From an uncultured bacterium (lineage in GTDB: Bacteria; Pseudomonadota; Gammaproteobacteria; Burkholderiales; Burkholderiaceae_C): DNA of 64,000 bases. The notes under the pieces were generated by a model. That model was not told where the DNA came from. It saw only the letters and a list, made by a program, of their open reading frames with translations, and did no database searches. The stretch covers positions 23,526 to 87,525 of the forward strand of contig CAIYQZ010000050.1 in the NCBI GenBank assembly GCA_903928495.1. The letters are read 5' to 3'. Shown in pieces: positions 34,670 through 43,275 of this stretch (within the stretch, counting starts at the first letter, position 1; each line of letters opens with the position of its first letter). A program made the translations under genes and the position numbers.

Positions 34670-36616
34670 ATGCGGACCACGTTCCCCCAACTGCTGATCA
34701 ACCACGCTGCCCAAAGGCCCAACGCTGCGGCCATGCGCGAAAAGGAATACGGCATTTGGCAAACCACCACCTGGAGCCAGATGCTGGACATGGTGCAGCA
34801 CATGGCCTGCGGCTTGCACCAGGCTGGCCTGCGCCGCCACGAGCACATGATTGTGGTGGGTGCCAACCGTCCACGCTTGTACGCCACCATGCTGGCCGCG
34901 CAGTCGTTGGGTGCCATTCCGGTGCCGCTCTACCAGGACGCTGTGGGTGCCGAATGCGTGTTCCCCATCAACAACGCCGATGTGCGCTTTGCGGTGGTCG
35001 AAGACCAGGAGCAGGTGGACAAAATGCTCGAAATCCGCGAGCAATGCCCCCAGCTGCAACACGTTTACTTTGACGACCCTCGCGGTCTGCGCAACTACGA
35101 CGAACCTGGTCTGGCTGCAGTGGATGAACTGGTGGCCGCAGGCAAAGCCTTTGCGCAGGTACACCCCCAGTTTTTCGAGAACGAGGCCAAACTGGCACAG
35201 CCCGACGACGTGGCCGCCATGTTTTTCACCTCTGGTACCACGGGCAACCCCAAGGGCGTGGTGCACACCCATAACACCCTGCTGAACCGTGCCGACGTGG
35301 GCGCGCGCTTTGACAAACTGACGCCCGACGACGAGGTGTTGGCCTATCTTCCCCCCGCCTGGATTGGCCAGAACATCTTCAGCTACGCCCAGTGGTTGGC
35401 TGCCGGGTACGTGGTGAACTGCCCCGAGTCTTCCGCGACCGTCACCATCGACCTGAAAGAAGTGGGCCCCACCTACTACTTTGCGCCCCCCCGCGTGTTT
35501 GAAGGCCTGCTGACCAGCGTGATGATCCGCATGGAGGATGCGGGGGCCATCAAACGAAAGATGTTCCATTACTTCATGGACGTGGCCCGCAAGGTGGGCC
35601 CCACCAAAATGGACGGCAAAAGCGTGGGTTTCATGGACAACCTGCTGTATGCCGTGGGCAACCTGTGTGTGTATGGCCCGCTGCGCAACACGCTGGGCTT
35701 TTCCCGCGTGCGGGTGGCCTACACGGCGGGTGAAGCCATTGGCCCCGACCTGTTCAGCTTCTATCGCAGCATTGGCATCAACCTGAAGCAGCTGTACGGC
35801 TCCACCGAAACGGCGGTGTTCGTGTGTCTGCAACCCGATCACGAAGCGCGCGCCGACACAGTGGGTGTGCCGTGTGAGGGCGTGGAAATCAAGCTGGCTG
35901 ACAACGGTGAACTGCTGGTGAAGTCCCCCGGTTTGCTGAAGGAATACTATAAAAACCCCAAGGCCACCGAAGAGGTGCTGACGGCCGACGGCTGGTATCA
36001 CACCAGCGACGCAGGTTTCATCGACGCGCACGGCCACCTGAAAATCATCGACCGCGTGAAAGACGTGGGCCGCATTTCCGGCGGCCCCAACGACGGTGCC
36101 ATGTTTGCGCCCAAATACGTTGAAAACAAGCTGAAGTTTTTCAGCCACATCAAAGAGGTGGTGGCATTTGGCGACAAGCGCGACCGGGTGTGCGTGATGA
36201 TCAACATCGACTTCGATGCCGTGGGCAACTGGGCCGAGCGCCGCAACCTGGCCTACGCGGGCTACACAGACCTGGCCCAGAAGCCAGAGGTTTACCAGCT
36301 CATCAAGGAGTGCATTGAAAAGGTCAATGCCGACCTGGCACAGGACACCCTGCTGGCGGGCAGCCAGATCAGCCGCTTCCTGGTGCTGCACAAAGAGCTC
36401 GACGCCGACGACGGCGAACTGACCCGCACCAACAAGGTTCGCCGTGGCTTCATCGGCGACAAGTACGGTGTGCTGGTCGATGCGCTTTACGGCGGCAAAA
36501 CCGAGCAGTTCATTGAAACGGTGGTGAAGTTTGAAGACGGCCGCACCGGCAGCGTGAGCGCCACGCTCAAGCTGGGTGACACCAAAACATTTGCCCCAGT
36601 GAAGGCAGCAGCATGA
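34670..36616 (+). CDS. AMP-dependent acyl-CoA ligase (long-chain fatty-acid--CoA ligase-like)
   Basis: A 648-residue adenylate-forming enzyme that should activate a carboxylic acid to its CoA thioester. Core motifs are FFTSGTTGNPKGVVHTH near 200, QLYGSTET near 385, YHTSDAGFID near 440 and a C-terminal ISRFLVLHKELDADDGELTRT region. ATG 34670 has AGGAG 5 nt upstream. Its stop overlaps the livG start (ATGA), so it is the first gene of a transporter operon that ends with a second ligase. This suggests the imported compound, likely an organic or aromatic acid, is activated at once. The exact substrate is unknown. Confidence 0.9.
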   Translation: MRTTFPQLLINHAAQRPNAAAMREKEYGIWQTTTWSQMLDMVQHMACGLHQAGLRRHEHMIVVGANRPRLYATMLAAQSLGAIPVPLYQDAVGAECVFPINNADVRFAVVEDQEQVDKMLEIREQCPQLQHVYFDDPRGLRNYDEPGLAAVDELVAAGKAFAQVHPQFFENEAKLAQPDDVAAMFFTSGTTGNPKGVVHTHNTLLNRADVGARFDKLTPDDEVLAYLPPAWIGQNIFSYAQWLAAGYVVNCPESSATVTIDLKEVGPTYYFAPPRVFEGLLTSVMIRMEDAGAIKRKMFHYFMDVARKVGPTKMDGKSVGFMDNLLYAVGNLCVYGPLRNTLGFSRVRVAYTAGEAIGPDLFSFYRSIGINLKQLYGSTETAVFVCLQPDHEARADTVGVPCEGVEIKLADNGELLVKSPGLLKEYYKNPKATEEVLTADGWYHTSDAGFIDAHGHLKIIDRVKDVGRISGGPNDGAMFAPKYVENKLKFFSHIKEVVAFGDKRDRVCVMINIDFDAVGNWAERRNLAYAGYTDLAQKPEVYQLIKECIEKVNADLAQDTLLAGSQISRFLVLHKELDADDGELTRTNKVRRGFIGDKYGVLVDALYGGKTEQFIETVVKFEDGRTGSVSATLKLGDTKTFAPVKAAA

Positions 36617-37395
36617 GCAAGAAGATTGGCGACGTCATCCTTGACGTGAAAAACATCAGCCTGCGCTTTGGCGGCGTGAAAGCGCTGACCGACATCTCTT
36701 TCAACGTGAAAGAGCACGAAATCCGCGCCATCATCGGGCCCAACGGTGCGGGCAAAAGCTCCATGCTGAACTGCATCAACGGCGTGTACCAGCCGCAGGA
36801 AGGCTCCATCAGCTTTCGCGGCCAGACGTTCAAACACATGAACAGCCGACAGGTGGCAGAGATGGGCATTGCCCGGACGTTCCAGAACCTGGCGCTGTTC
36901 AAGGGCATGAACGTGATTGACAACCTCATGACCGGGCGCAACCTGCGCATCAAGAGCAACCTGTTTTTGCAGGCGCTGCGAATTGGCCCTGCCGAGCGTG
37001 AAGAAGTGGCCCACCGCGAAAAGGTGGAACACATCATCGACTTCCTGGAAATCCAGGCGCACCGAAAAACCGCTGTGGGCCAGCTGCCTTACGGTCTGCA
37101 AAAGCGCGTGGACTTGGGTCGTGCCCTGGCCATGGAGCCACAGGTGCTGCTACTGGACGAACCCATGGCCGGCATGAACGTGGAAGAAAAGCAGGACATG
37201 TGCCGCTTCATCCTCGACATCAACGACGAGTTCGGTACCACGGTGGTGCTGATCGAGCACGACATGGGTGTGGTGATGGACATCTCTGACCGCGTGGTGG
37301 TGCTGGACTACGGCAAAAAAATTGGCGACGGCACCCCTGAAGAGGTGCGCAACAACGAAGAAGTGATCAGTGCCTACCTTGGCACCTCACACTGA
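36613..37395 (+). CDS. livG: LIV-type ABC transporter ATP-binding protein
   Basis: A 260-residue ATPase of the branched-chain amino acid (HAAT) transporter class. Walker A is GPNGAGKSSMLN near 42-53, the signature region is LPYGLQKRVDLGRAL, Walker B is VLLLDEPMAGMN, and the H-loop His is in LIEHDMGVVM. LivG-specific features are RTFQNLALF and the C-terminal EEVISAYLG. It is translationally coupled to the upstream ligase gene and lies 17 bp before livH. The transported compound is probably not a plain amino acid, given the two ligases. Confidence 0.93.
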   Translation: MSKKIGDVILDVKNISLRFGGVKALTDISFNVKEHEIRAIIGPNGAGKSSMLNCINGVYQPQEGSISFRGQTFKHMNSRQVAEMGIARTFQNLALFKGMNVIDNLMTGRNLRIKSNLFLQALRIGPAEREEVAHREKVEHIIDFLEIQAHRKTAVGQLPYGLQKRVDLGRALAMEPQVLLLDEPMAGMNVEEKQDMCRFILDINDEFGTTVVLIEHDMGVVMDISDRVVVLDYGKKIGDGTPEEVRNNEEVISAYLGTSH

Positions 37396-37412
37396 ACACG
37401 GGGTACACACAA

Positions 37413-38342
37413 ATGGCTTTCTTTCTGGAAACCCTCTTCGGCGGTCTGATGGCCGGCATGTTGTATTCGCTGGTGGCACTGGGCTTTGTGCTGATCTTCA
37501 AAGCCTCGGGCGTGTTCAACTTCGCCCAAGGTGCCATGGTGCTGTTCGCGGCGCTGGCAATGGCGCGTTTTTCCGAATGGATACCGCAGTGGCTGGGCAC
37601 AGACAATCTCTGGGTGTCGAACGTGCTGGCGTTTCTGATAGCTGCGATCATCATGTTTGTGGTGGCATGGCTGATTGAGCGTTTGGCCCTGCGCCACTTG
37701 GTTAACCAGGAAGGCGCGACGCTGCTGATGGCCACACTGGGCATCACATATGTGCTGGACGGTGCCGGGCAAACCATTTTCGGCAGCGATATCTACCAGA
37801 TCAACATCGGCATGCCCAAAGACCCGATCTTCATTCTGGACACGGTGTTTGAGGGCGGCATCCTGATCAACAAGGAAGACCTGATTGCCGCTGGCATTGC
37901 CGCCGTACTGGTGATCGCCTTGAGCCTGTTCTTCCAGAAAACCAGCACCGGTCGCGCCCTGCGCGCCGTGGCCGACGACCACCAGGCTGCCCAGTCCATT
38001 GGCATTCCGCTGAACCGCATCTGGGTGATCGTGTGGTGCGTGGCGGGCATCGTGGCACTGGTGGCCGGGATGATCTGGGGTTCCAAACTCGGTGTGCAGT
38101 TCTCATTGACCACGGTGGCCCTCCGAGCCCTGCCAGTGATCATTTTGGGTGGCCTGACCTCGGTGCCCGGCGCCATCATCGGCGGGCTGATCATCGGTGT
38201 GGGCGAAAAACTGTCCGAGGTTTACATTGGGCCGATGGTGGGCGGTGGCATTGAAATCTGGTTTGCCTACATGCTGGCACTGGTGTTTTTGCTGTTCAGA
38301 CCACAGGGCCTGTTCGGCGAAAAGATCATCGATCGCGTTTGA
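37413..38342 (+). CDS. livH: LIV-type ABC transporter permease
   Basis: A 309-residue inner-membrane permease with about eight helices. LivH features are the N-terminal LETLFGGLMAGMLYSLVALGFVLIFK (split here as LETLFGGLMAG then SLVALGFVLIF), FNFAQGAMVLF, GRALRAVADDHQAAQSIGI and the C-terminal RPQGLFGEK, which contains the usual EAA-like loop in the A-V-A-D-D stretch. ATG 37413. A dispersed repeat lies in the 73-bp spacer to livM. Confidence 0.94.
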   Translation: MAFFLETLFGGLMAGMLYSLVALGFVLIFKASGVFNFAQGAMVLFAALAMARFSEWIPQWLGTDNLWVSNVLAFLIAAIIMFVVAWLIERLALRHLVNQEGATLLMATLGITYVLDGAGQTIFGSDIYQINIGMPKDPIFILDTVFEGGILINKEDLIAAGIAAVLVIALSLFFQKTSTGRALRAVADDHQAAQSIGIPLNRIWVIVWCVAGIVALVAGMIWGSKLGVQFSLTTVALRALPVIILGGLTSVPGAIIGGLIIGVGEKLSEVYIGPMVGGGIEIWFAYMLALVFLLFRPQGLFGEKIIDRV

Positions 38343-38348
38343 TTTGGG

Positions 38349-38390
38349 ATAGCAAATTTTGCTTATCCATCAAGCGACAGACACCATTTT
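38349..38390 (+). repeat. Dispersed AT-rich repeat, copy 5, between livH and livM
   Basis: ATAGCAAATTTTGC, then TTATCCATCAAGCGACAG and ACACCATTTTT. It is inside the transcription unit, between the livH stop and the livM ribosome site. Confidence 0.65.
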
Positions 38391-38415
38391 TATTGATATT
38401 TTCCAAGGCTGAACC

Positions 38416-39492
38416 ATGTTTTACCGCGACAACGGACAGTTCAAGACCAGCTACCGGGATGACCAGCAAATCTTCCCGATTGCTCAAGACCGCTGGGCCA
38501 TTCTGGGCCTGATAGCCGTGGCCGCCATTGCAGTACCGCTGTTGTTTGACGAGTACATGTTCCGCGCCATCTTCATCCCTTTCCTGATCCTGTCGCTGGC
38601 TGCGCTGGGGGTGAACATTCTGGTGGGCTACTGTGGTCAGATCTCGCTGGGCTCGGGTGCTTTCATGGCGGTGGGTGCCTACATGGCCTACAACACGTTC
38701 ATCCGCATCGAAGGCATGCCACTGATCGTTGCCATTTTGTCGGGCGGCTTTTTCGCCACGCTGGTGGGCATGTTTTTTGGCATTCCCAGCCTGCGGGTGA
38801 AAGGCCTTTACCTGGCGGTGGCCACTCTGGCCGCACAGTTTTTTTGCGACTGGGCTTTCCTGCGCATTGGCTGGTTCACCAACAACAACTCGTCGGGTTC
38901 GGTCTCCGTTTCCAACCTGCAGGTGTTTGGGCTTCCCATTGAGACCCCCGTGCAGAAGTACCTGTTCTGCCTGGCTTTCCTGGTGGTGTTTGCACTGCTG
39001 GCCAAAAACCTGGTGCGCGGATCTATCGGTCGCGAGTGGATGGCCATCCGCGACATGGACGTGGCAGCGGCAGTGATCGGCATTCGCCCCATGTACGCCA
39101 AGCTGAGCGCATTTGCCGTCAGCTCCTTCATTGTGGGTGTGGCTGGCGCCTTGTGGGGTTTTGTGCACCTGGGCTCATGGGAACCAGCGGCCTTCTCGGT
39201 CGACCGATCGTTCTCGCTGCTGTTCATGGTGATCATCGGCGGCATGGGGTCGATCATGGGCAGCATGTTCGGTGCGGCGTTCATCGTGATCCTGCCCATC
39301 TTCCTGAACCAATTTTTGCCGGCGGTGGGTGGCTTGGTGGGTGTCGAGATTTCCACCGCTGCTGTGGCGCACACGGAAGCCATGGTGTTTGGATCTTTGA
39401 TTGTGTGGTTCCTGATCGTGGAACCTCATGGCCTGGCGAAACTCTGGAGTGTTGCCAAGCAAAAGCTCCGCCTGTGGCCCTTCCCACACTGA
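38416..39492 (+). CDS. livM: LIV-type ABC transporter permease
   Basis: A 358-residue inner-membrane permease with about nine or ten helices. Typical LivM stretches are LGVNILVGYCGQISLGSGAFM, split by the membrane core, FFGIPSLRVKGLYLAVATLAAQ, and EWMAIRDMDVAAAVIGI, the cytoplasmic coupling loop. The C-terminus is VEPHGLAKLWSVAKQKLRLWP. ATG 38416 follows AAGG within 9 nt. A strong hairpin follows the stop, before livK. Confidence 0.93.
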   Translation: MFYRDNGQFKTSYRDDQQIFPIAQDRWAILGLIAVAAIAVPLLFDEYMFRAIFIPFLILSLAALGVNILVGYCGQISLGSGAFMAVGAYMAYNTFIRIEGMPLIVAILSGGFFATLVGMFFGIPSLRVKGLYLAVATLAAQFFCDWAFLRIGWFTNNNSSGSVSVSNLQVFGLPIETPVQKYLFCLAFLVVFALLAKNLVRGSIGREWMAIRDMDVAAAVIGIRPMYAKLSAFAVSSFIVGVAGALWGFVHLGSWEPAAFSVDRSFSLLFMVIIGGMGSIMGSMFGAAFIVILPIFLNQFLPAVGGLVGVEISTAAVAHTEAMVFGSLIVWFLIVEPHGLAKLWSVAKQKLRLWPFPH

Positions 39493-39501
39493 GTCTGTTT
39501 G

Positions 39502-39530
39502 CCTTGGGCATGTGGCGCATGTGCCCAAGG
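39502..39530 (+). other. Hairpin between livM and livK
   Basis: CCTTGGGCA (39502-39510) pairs perfectly with TGCCCAAGG (39522-39530) across an 11-nt loop. No T run follows, so it looks like an mRNA stability or processing element rather than a terminator. Confidence 0.6.
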
Positions 39531-39585
39531 GTGTCGATTGTTGCGCTTGTGTGTTCGCTGTGTGCTTTTCCTTAGGAGACAAACC

Positions 39586-40917
39586 ATGAAACTTCGCCAA
39601 ATCGTTCTTGCCGCTGTGGTGGCAGCCACCGGGCTGACCAGCGCGCTGGTGTCCACCCAGGCTGCGGCCCAGGCCAAAGAGCAGTTCTTCCCAGTGCTGG
39701 TCTACCGCACAGGTGCGTACGCACCCAACGGCGTACCGTTCGCCAACGGCTACGTTGACTATCTGAAGCTGGTGAACGCCCGCGGTGGTATCAACGGTGT
39801 GAAGCTCAGTTTTGAAGAGTGCGAAACCGGCTACGCCACCGACCGGGGCGTGGAGTGCTACGAGCGCCTGAAGGGCAAAGGAGCCACGGTGTTCCAACCC
39901 TTGTCCACAGGCATCACATTTGCGCTGACCGAAAAAGCCCCCACTGACAAAATCCCGTTGGTCACTGCAGGCTACGGGCGCAGCGAATCGGCCGATGGTG
40001 GCGTGTTCAAGTGGAACTTCCCGCTGGCTGGCACCTATTGGGTGGCCGCCGACGTGATCATGCAAGACATTGCCAAAAACCTGGGCGGCTGGGACAAGCT
40101 CAAGGGCCAGAAAATCACATTGATTTACCACGACAGCCCGTTTGGCAAAGAGCCGATTCCTCTGCTGCAAGAGCGCGCTGCCATGCACGGTTTCACGCTG
40201 TCTTTGCTGCCAGTGACACACCCTGGCGTGGAACAAAAAGCAACTTGGCTGCAAATTCGCCAGAACCGCCCCGATTTCGTCATCAACTGGGGCTGGGGTG
40301 TGATGAACTCCACCGCACTGAAAGAGGCACAGGCCACCGGCTATCCCCGCGAAAAAATGTACGGCGTGTGGTGGGCGGGTGCCGAACCTGATGTGAAGGA
40401 CGTGGGCGCAGGTGCCAAAGGCTACAAGGCTGTGATGATGCAGCACGGTGCAGAGAAGAACGCCGACGTCATCAAGGAAACGCTGGCCAAGGTGCATGAC
40501 AAAGGTCAGGGCACGGGCCCCAAGCCTGAAGTGGGTGATGTGCTGTACATGCGCGGCATGATGAGCGCCATGTTGGCCGTGGAAGGCGTGCGCTCCGCAC
40601 AGGAGCGTTTCGGCAAAGGCAAGGTCATGACGGGTGAACAGGTGCGCTACGGCCTGGAAAACCTGAACCTCACGCAGGCCAAACTCGACGCTCTGGGCTT
40701 CAAGGGTGTGATGCGCCCCATCTCCACCAGCTGCCAGGACCACATGGGTGCTGCTTGGGCGCGCATCCACACCTGGGACGGCGCCAAGTTCAACTGGTCT
40801 TCTGACTGGTACCAGGCTGACGAGCAGATTCTCAAGCCCATGGTCAAGGCCGCTGCTGACAAATACGCAGCAGAGAAAAAGCTGACACGCCGCGACGCCA
40901 AGGACTGCCAGTCCTGA
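39586..40917 (+). CDS. livK: LIV-type ABC transporter substrate-binding protein
   Basis: A 443-residue periplasmic binding protein. The signal peptide has KLRQ, a hydrophobic core and the cleavage region AAAQA. The mature part has the peripla_BP_6 pattern, with YVDYLKLVNARGGINGVKL and LIYHDSPFGKE. It is longer than E. coli LivK (about 370) and fits the group often linked to aromatic or short-chain acids. AGGAGA at 39574-39579 is a strong ribosome site for ATG 39586. Hairpins flank the gene on both sides, as expected if the binding-protein mRNA is kept more stable than the permease mRNA. Confidence 0.92.
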   Translation: MKLRQIVLAAVVAATGLTSALVSTQAAAQAKEQFFPVLVYRTGAYAPNGVPFANGYVDYLKLVNARGGINGVKLSFEECETGYATDRGVECYERLKGKGATVFQPLSTGITFALTEKAPTDKIPLVTAGYGRSESADGGVFKWNFPLAGTYWVAADVIMQDIAKNLGGWDKLKGQKITLIYHDSPFGKEPIPLLQERAAMHGFTLSLLPVTHPGVEQKATWLQIRQNRPDFVINWGWGVMNSTALKEAQATGYPREKMYGVWWAGAEPDVKDVGAGAKGYKAVMMQHGAEKNADVIKETLAKVHDKGQGTGPKPEVGDVLYMRGMMSAMLAVEGVRSAQERFGKGKVMTGEQVRYGLENLNLTQAKLDALGFKGVMRPISTSCQDHMGAAWARIHTWDGAKFNWSSDWYQADEQILKPMVKAAADKYAAEKKLTRRDAKDCQS

Positions 40918-40924
40918 TGCCACA

Positions 40925-41019
40925 CCCCAGTTTGACTGCACACATGTGCAGGCACGCTGGGGAGTTGTCGCCCACCGGCATCGCAACCGCGATGCCTCAC
41001 CCCAGCGCCGCGTGCGGCG
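40925..41019 (+). other. Cluster of three hairpins between livK and livF
   Basis: First: CCCCAG (40925-40930) with CTGGGG (40957-40962), enclosing TGCAC/GTGCA (40937-40950). Second: GGCATCGC (40977-40984) with GCGATGCC (40989-40996), an 8-bp perfect stem and 4-nt loop. Third: CGCCGC (41006-41011) with GCGGCG (41014-41019). No T run follows any of them. They probably protect the livK transcript 3' end while allowing some read-through to livF. Confidence 0.65.
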
Positions 41020-41043
41020 TTGACGTGAGTCGAAAGGTCAACT

Positions 41044-41856
41044 ATGAGCACTCCTCCCAACACCGTTCTGAATGTCAATGGCATTGAGGTCATCTACAAC
41101 CACGTCATCCTGGTGCTCAAGGGGGTGTCGCTGACCGTGGCAGAGGGCCAGATCGCGGCCATCTTGGGCGGTAACGGCGCAGGCAAAACCACCACGCTGC
41201 GAGCCATTTCCAACCTGCTGAAGGCTGAGCGTGGCGAGGTCACCAAGGGCAGCATTGAGCTGCGCGGCGAGCGCATTGAAAACCTGTCACCTGCCGATCT
41301 CGTCAAACGGGGTGTGGTGCAGGTGATGGAAGGCAGGCACTGTTTTGCCCACCTGACCATTGAAGAAAACCTGATGACCGGCAGCTACACCCGCACCGAC
41401 AAAGGGGAGGTCGCGGCCAACCTGGAGAAGGTTTACAACTATTTTCCCCGCCTGAAGACGCGCCGCGCCAGCCAGGCGGCCTACACCTCGGGTGGTGAGC
41501 AGCAGATGTGCGCCATCGGTCGGGCCCTCATGGCCAACCCCCGAGTGGTGTTACTGGATGAGCCCTCCATGGGCCTGGCGCCACAGATCGTGGAAGAGGT
41601 GTTCGAGATCGTCAAAGACCTGAACACGAAAGAAAAAGTCACCTTCCTGATTGCCGAGCAGAACACCAACATGGCGCTGAAGTACGCCGATTACGGCTAC
41701 ATCATGGAGTCCGGCCGCATCATGATGGACGGCAGCGCCAGCGATCTGCGCAACAACGAGGACGTGAAAGAGTTCTATCTGGGCGTGGGCGGTGGCGAGC
41801 GCAAGAGCTTCAAAGATGTGAAAAGCTACAAGCGCCGCAAGCGCTGGTTGGCTTGA
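41044..41856 (+). CDS. livF: LIV-type ABC transporter ATP-binding protein
   Basis: A 270-residue ATPase, the second of the transporter. Walker A is [12 protein letters not shown] near 44-55, followed by the LivF-type VQVMEGRHCFAHLTIEENL. The signature region is YTSGGEQQMCAIGRAL, Walker B is VVLLDEPSMGLAP and the H-loop region is FLIAEQNTNMALK, where Gln replaces the usual His, as in many LivF proteins. ATG 41044 has AAAGG upstream. The C-terminal basic tail (YKRRKRW) is unusual but harmless. Confidence 0.93.
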   Translation: MSTPPNTVLNVNGIEVIYNHVILVLKGVSLTVAEGQIAAILGGNGAGKTTTLRAISNLLKAERGEVTKGSIELRGERIENLSPADLVKRGVVQVMEGRHCFAHLTIEENLMTGSYTRTDKGEVAANLEKVYNYFPRLKTRRASQAAYTSGGEQQMCAIGRALMANPRVVLLDEPSMGLAPQIVEEVFEIVKDLNTKEKVTFLIAEQNTNMALKYADYGYIMESGRIMMDGSASDLRNNEDVKEFYLGVGGGERKSFKDVKSYKRRKRWLA

Positions 41857-41865
41857 TGCACAGGT

Positions 41866-41905
41866 ATAGCAAACAATCCATATCCATCAAGCGCCAGAGC
41901 ACCCT
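41866..41905 (+). repeat. Dispersed AT-rich repeat, copy 6, between livF and the PaaK-like gene
   Basis: ATAGCAAACAATCC, then ATATCCATCAAGCGCCAG and AGCACC. It is followed directly by a small hairpin, AAGGCTT (41906-41912) with AAGCCTT (41918-41924). Confidence 0.7.
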
Positions 41906-41952
41906 AAGGCTTATTAAAAGCCTTTGACTGCATCTCACCAGGAGCCCGCAGC

Positions 41953-43200
41953 ATGAACACGCCTTTTGATGCGCTGGAGCAGCGCGACCCCGCCCAGCGC
42001 GAATCCGCTCTGATGGCCGCCTTGCCAGCCCAAGTGGCGCACGCACAGGCAAAAGCACCCGCGTTTGCAGACATGCTGGCAGGGGTTGATGCTGCCCAGG
42101 TGAACAGCCGTGCGGCACTGGCACAACTGCCCGTCATTCGCAAGCACGAGTTGCTGGAGCGCCAGAAAGCACACCGTGCCAGCAACGTGTTCGGCGGCTT
42201 CAGCGCACTTGGCTTTGGCCCTGGCATGCGCCGCGTGTTTGCCAGCCCCGGCACCATTTACGAACCGGAAGGCACACGCCCTGACTACTGGCGACTGGCG
42301 CGTGCCATGCACGCAACGGGGTTCCGCGCGGGCGAGTTGATCCACAACGGTTTCAGCTACCACTTCACGCCGGCAGGCTCCATGATGGAGACCGCCGCAC
42401 ACGCCTTGGGATGCACTGTGTTTCCAGGTGGCACCGGTCAAACCGAGCAGCAGGTCATGGCCATGGCAGAGCTGAAGCCAGCGGGCTATGCCGGTACACC
42501 CAGCTTCCTGAAAATCATCCTGGAAAAAGCCGACGACATGGGTGTGGCACTGCCCAGCCTGACCAAGGCCCTGGTGTCGGGCGAAGCCTTTCCCCCCAGC
42601 CTGCGAGACTGGTTCACCCAGCGCGGCATTGCTGCTTACCAGTGTTACGCCACGGCAGATATTGGCCTGATTGCCTATGAAACATCAGCTCGTGAGGGCC
42701 TGGTGCTGGACGAAGGCGTGATTGTCGAAATCGTGAGACCCGGCACAGGCGACCCGGTGCCCGAGGGTGAGGTGGGCGAACTGGTCATCACGACGCTGAA
42801 CCCAGACTACCCGCTCATCCGCTTCGGCACAGGCGACCTGTCGGCCGTGATGCCAGGCAACTGCCCCACCGGGCGCACCCATACCCGCATCAAAGGCTGG
42901 ATGGGACGTGCCGACCAAACCACCAAAGTGCGCGGCATGTTTGTTCATCCCAGCCAGGTGAACGATGTGGCCAAACGTTTTCCGGAGGTGCTGCGCGCAC
43001 GGCTGGTGGTCAGCGGCGAGATGGCCAACGACCAGATGGCCTTGCATGTGGAATGCGCTGCGCTGCCCGATGGATTGCGAGAGCAACTGGAGCAAGCCGT
43101 TCGTGAAGTCACCAAGCTGCGGGCCACTGTGGTGACACAAGCACCCGGAAGCTTGCCCAATGATGGAAAAGTCATCGAGGACGCCCGCAGCTACCAGTGA
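41953..43200 (+). CDS. PaaK-like CoA ligase (phenylacetate--CoA ligase family)
   Basis: A 415-residue adenylate-forming enzyme of the PaaK branch. Visible motifs are FASPGTIYEPEG in place of the usual SSGTTG loop, YQCYATADIGLIAYE as the A5-like motif, FGTGDLSAV as the ATP-ribose motif, and RIKGWMGRADQTTKVRGMFVHPSQV leading to the C-terminal PaaK domain. The substrate is likely an aromatic or related carboxylate, but the altered A3 loop means the activity should not be assumed. ATG 41953 has AGGAG 8 nt upstream. It follows livF and a repeat, in the same orientation. Confidence 0.85.
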   Translation: MNTPFDALEQRDPAQRESALMAALPAQVAHAQAKAPAFADMLAGVDAAQVNSRAALAQLPVIRKHELLERQKAHRASNVFGGFSALGFGPGMRRVFASPGTIYEPEGTRPDYWRLARAMHATGFRAGELIHNGFSYHFTPAGSMMETAAHALGCTVFPGGTGQTEQQVMAMAELKPAGYAGTPSFLKIILEKADDMGVALPSLTKALVSGEAFPPSLRDWFTQRGIAAYQCYATADIGLIAYETSAREGLVLDEGVIVEIVRPGTGDPVPEGEVGELVITTLNPDYPLIRFGTGDLSAVMPGNCPTGRTHTRIKGWMGRADQTTKVRGMFVHPSQVNDVAKRFPEVLRARLVVSGEMANDQMALHVECAALPDGLREQLEQAVREVTKLRATVVTQAPGSLPNDGKVIEDARSYQ

Positions 43201-43275
43201 TGCCTACGTAATTTCCGCGATGGACGGCTGGCCCGTCACCCTTACCATGAGGTTTCCATTCACAAAGGAGACTCC

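Noticed and set aside
34658..36391. Long open frame antisense to the acyl-CoA ligase
   Set aside because: Same shadow effect; His/Val/Gln-rich, no recognisable domain.
39175..40986. Open frame of about 600 codons antisense to livK and livM
   Set aside because: Crosses two real genes on the other strand and has shadow-like composition.
36613..41856. Naming the LIV-type cluster a leucine/valine transporter
   Set aside because: The family is certain but two CoA ligases in the operon argue for a carboxylic acid substrate.
41906..41924. Terminator between livF and the PaaK-like gene
   Set aside because: AAGGCTT/AAGCCTT is a short AT-rich stem followed by only three T. It is probably part of the repeat region and too weak to end the operon.
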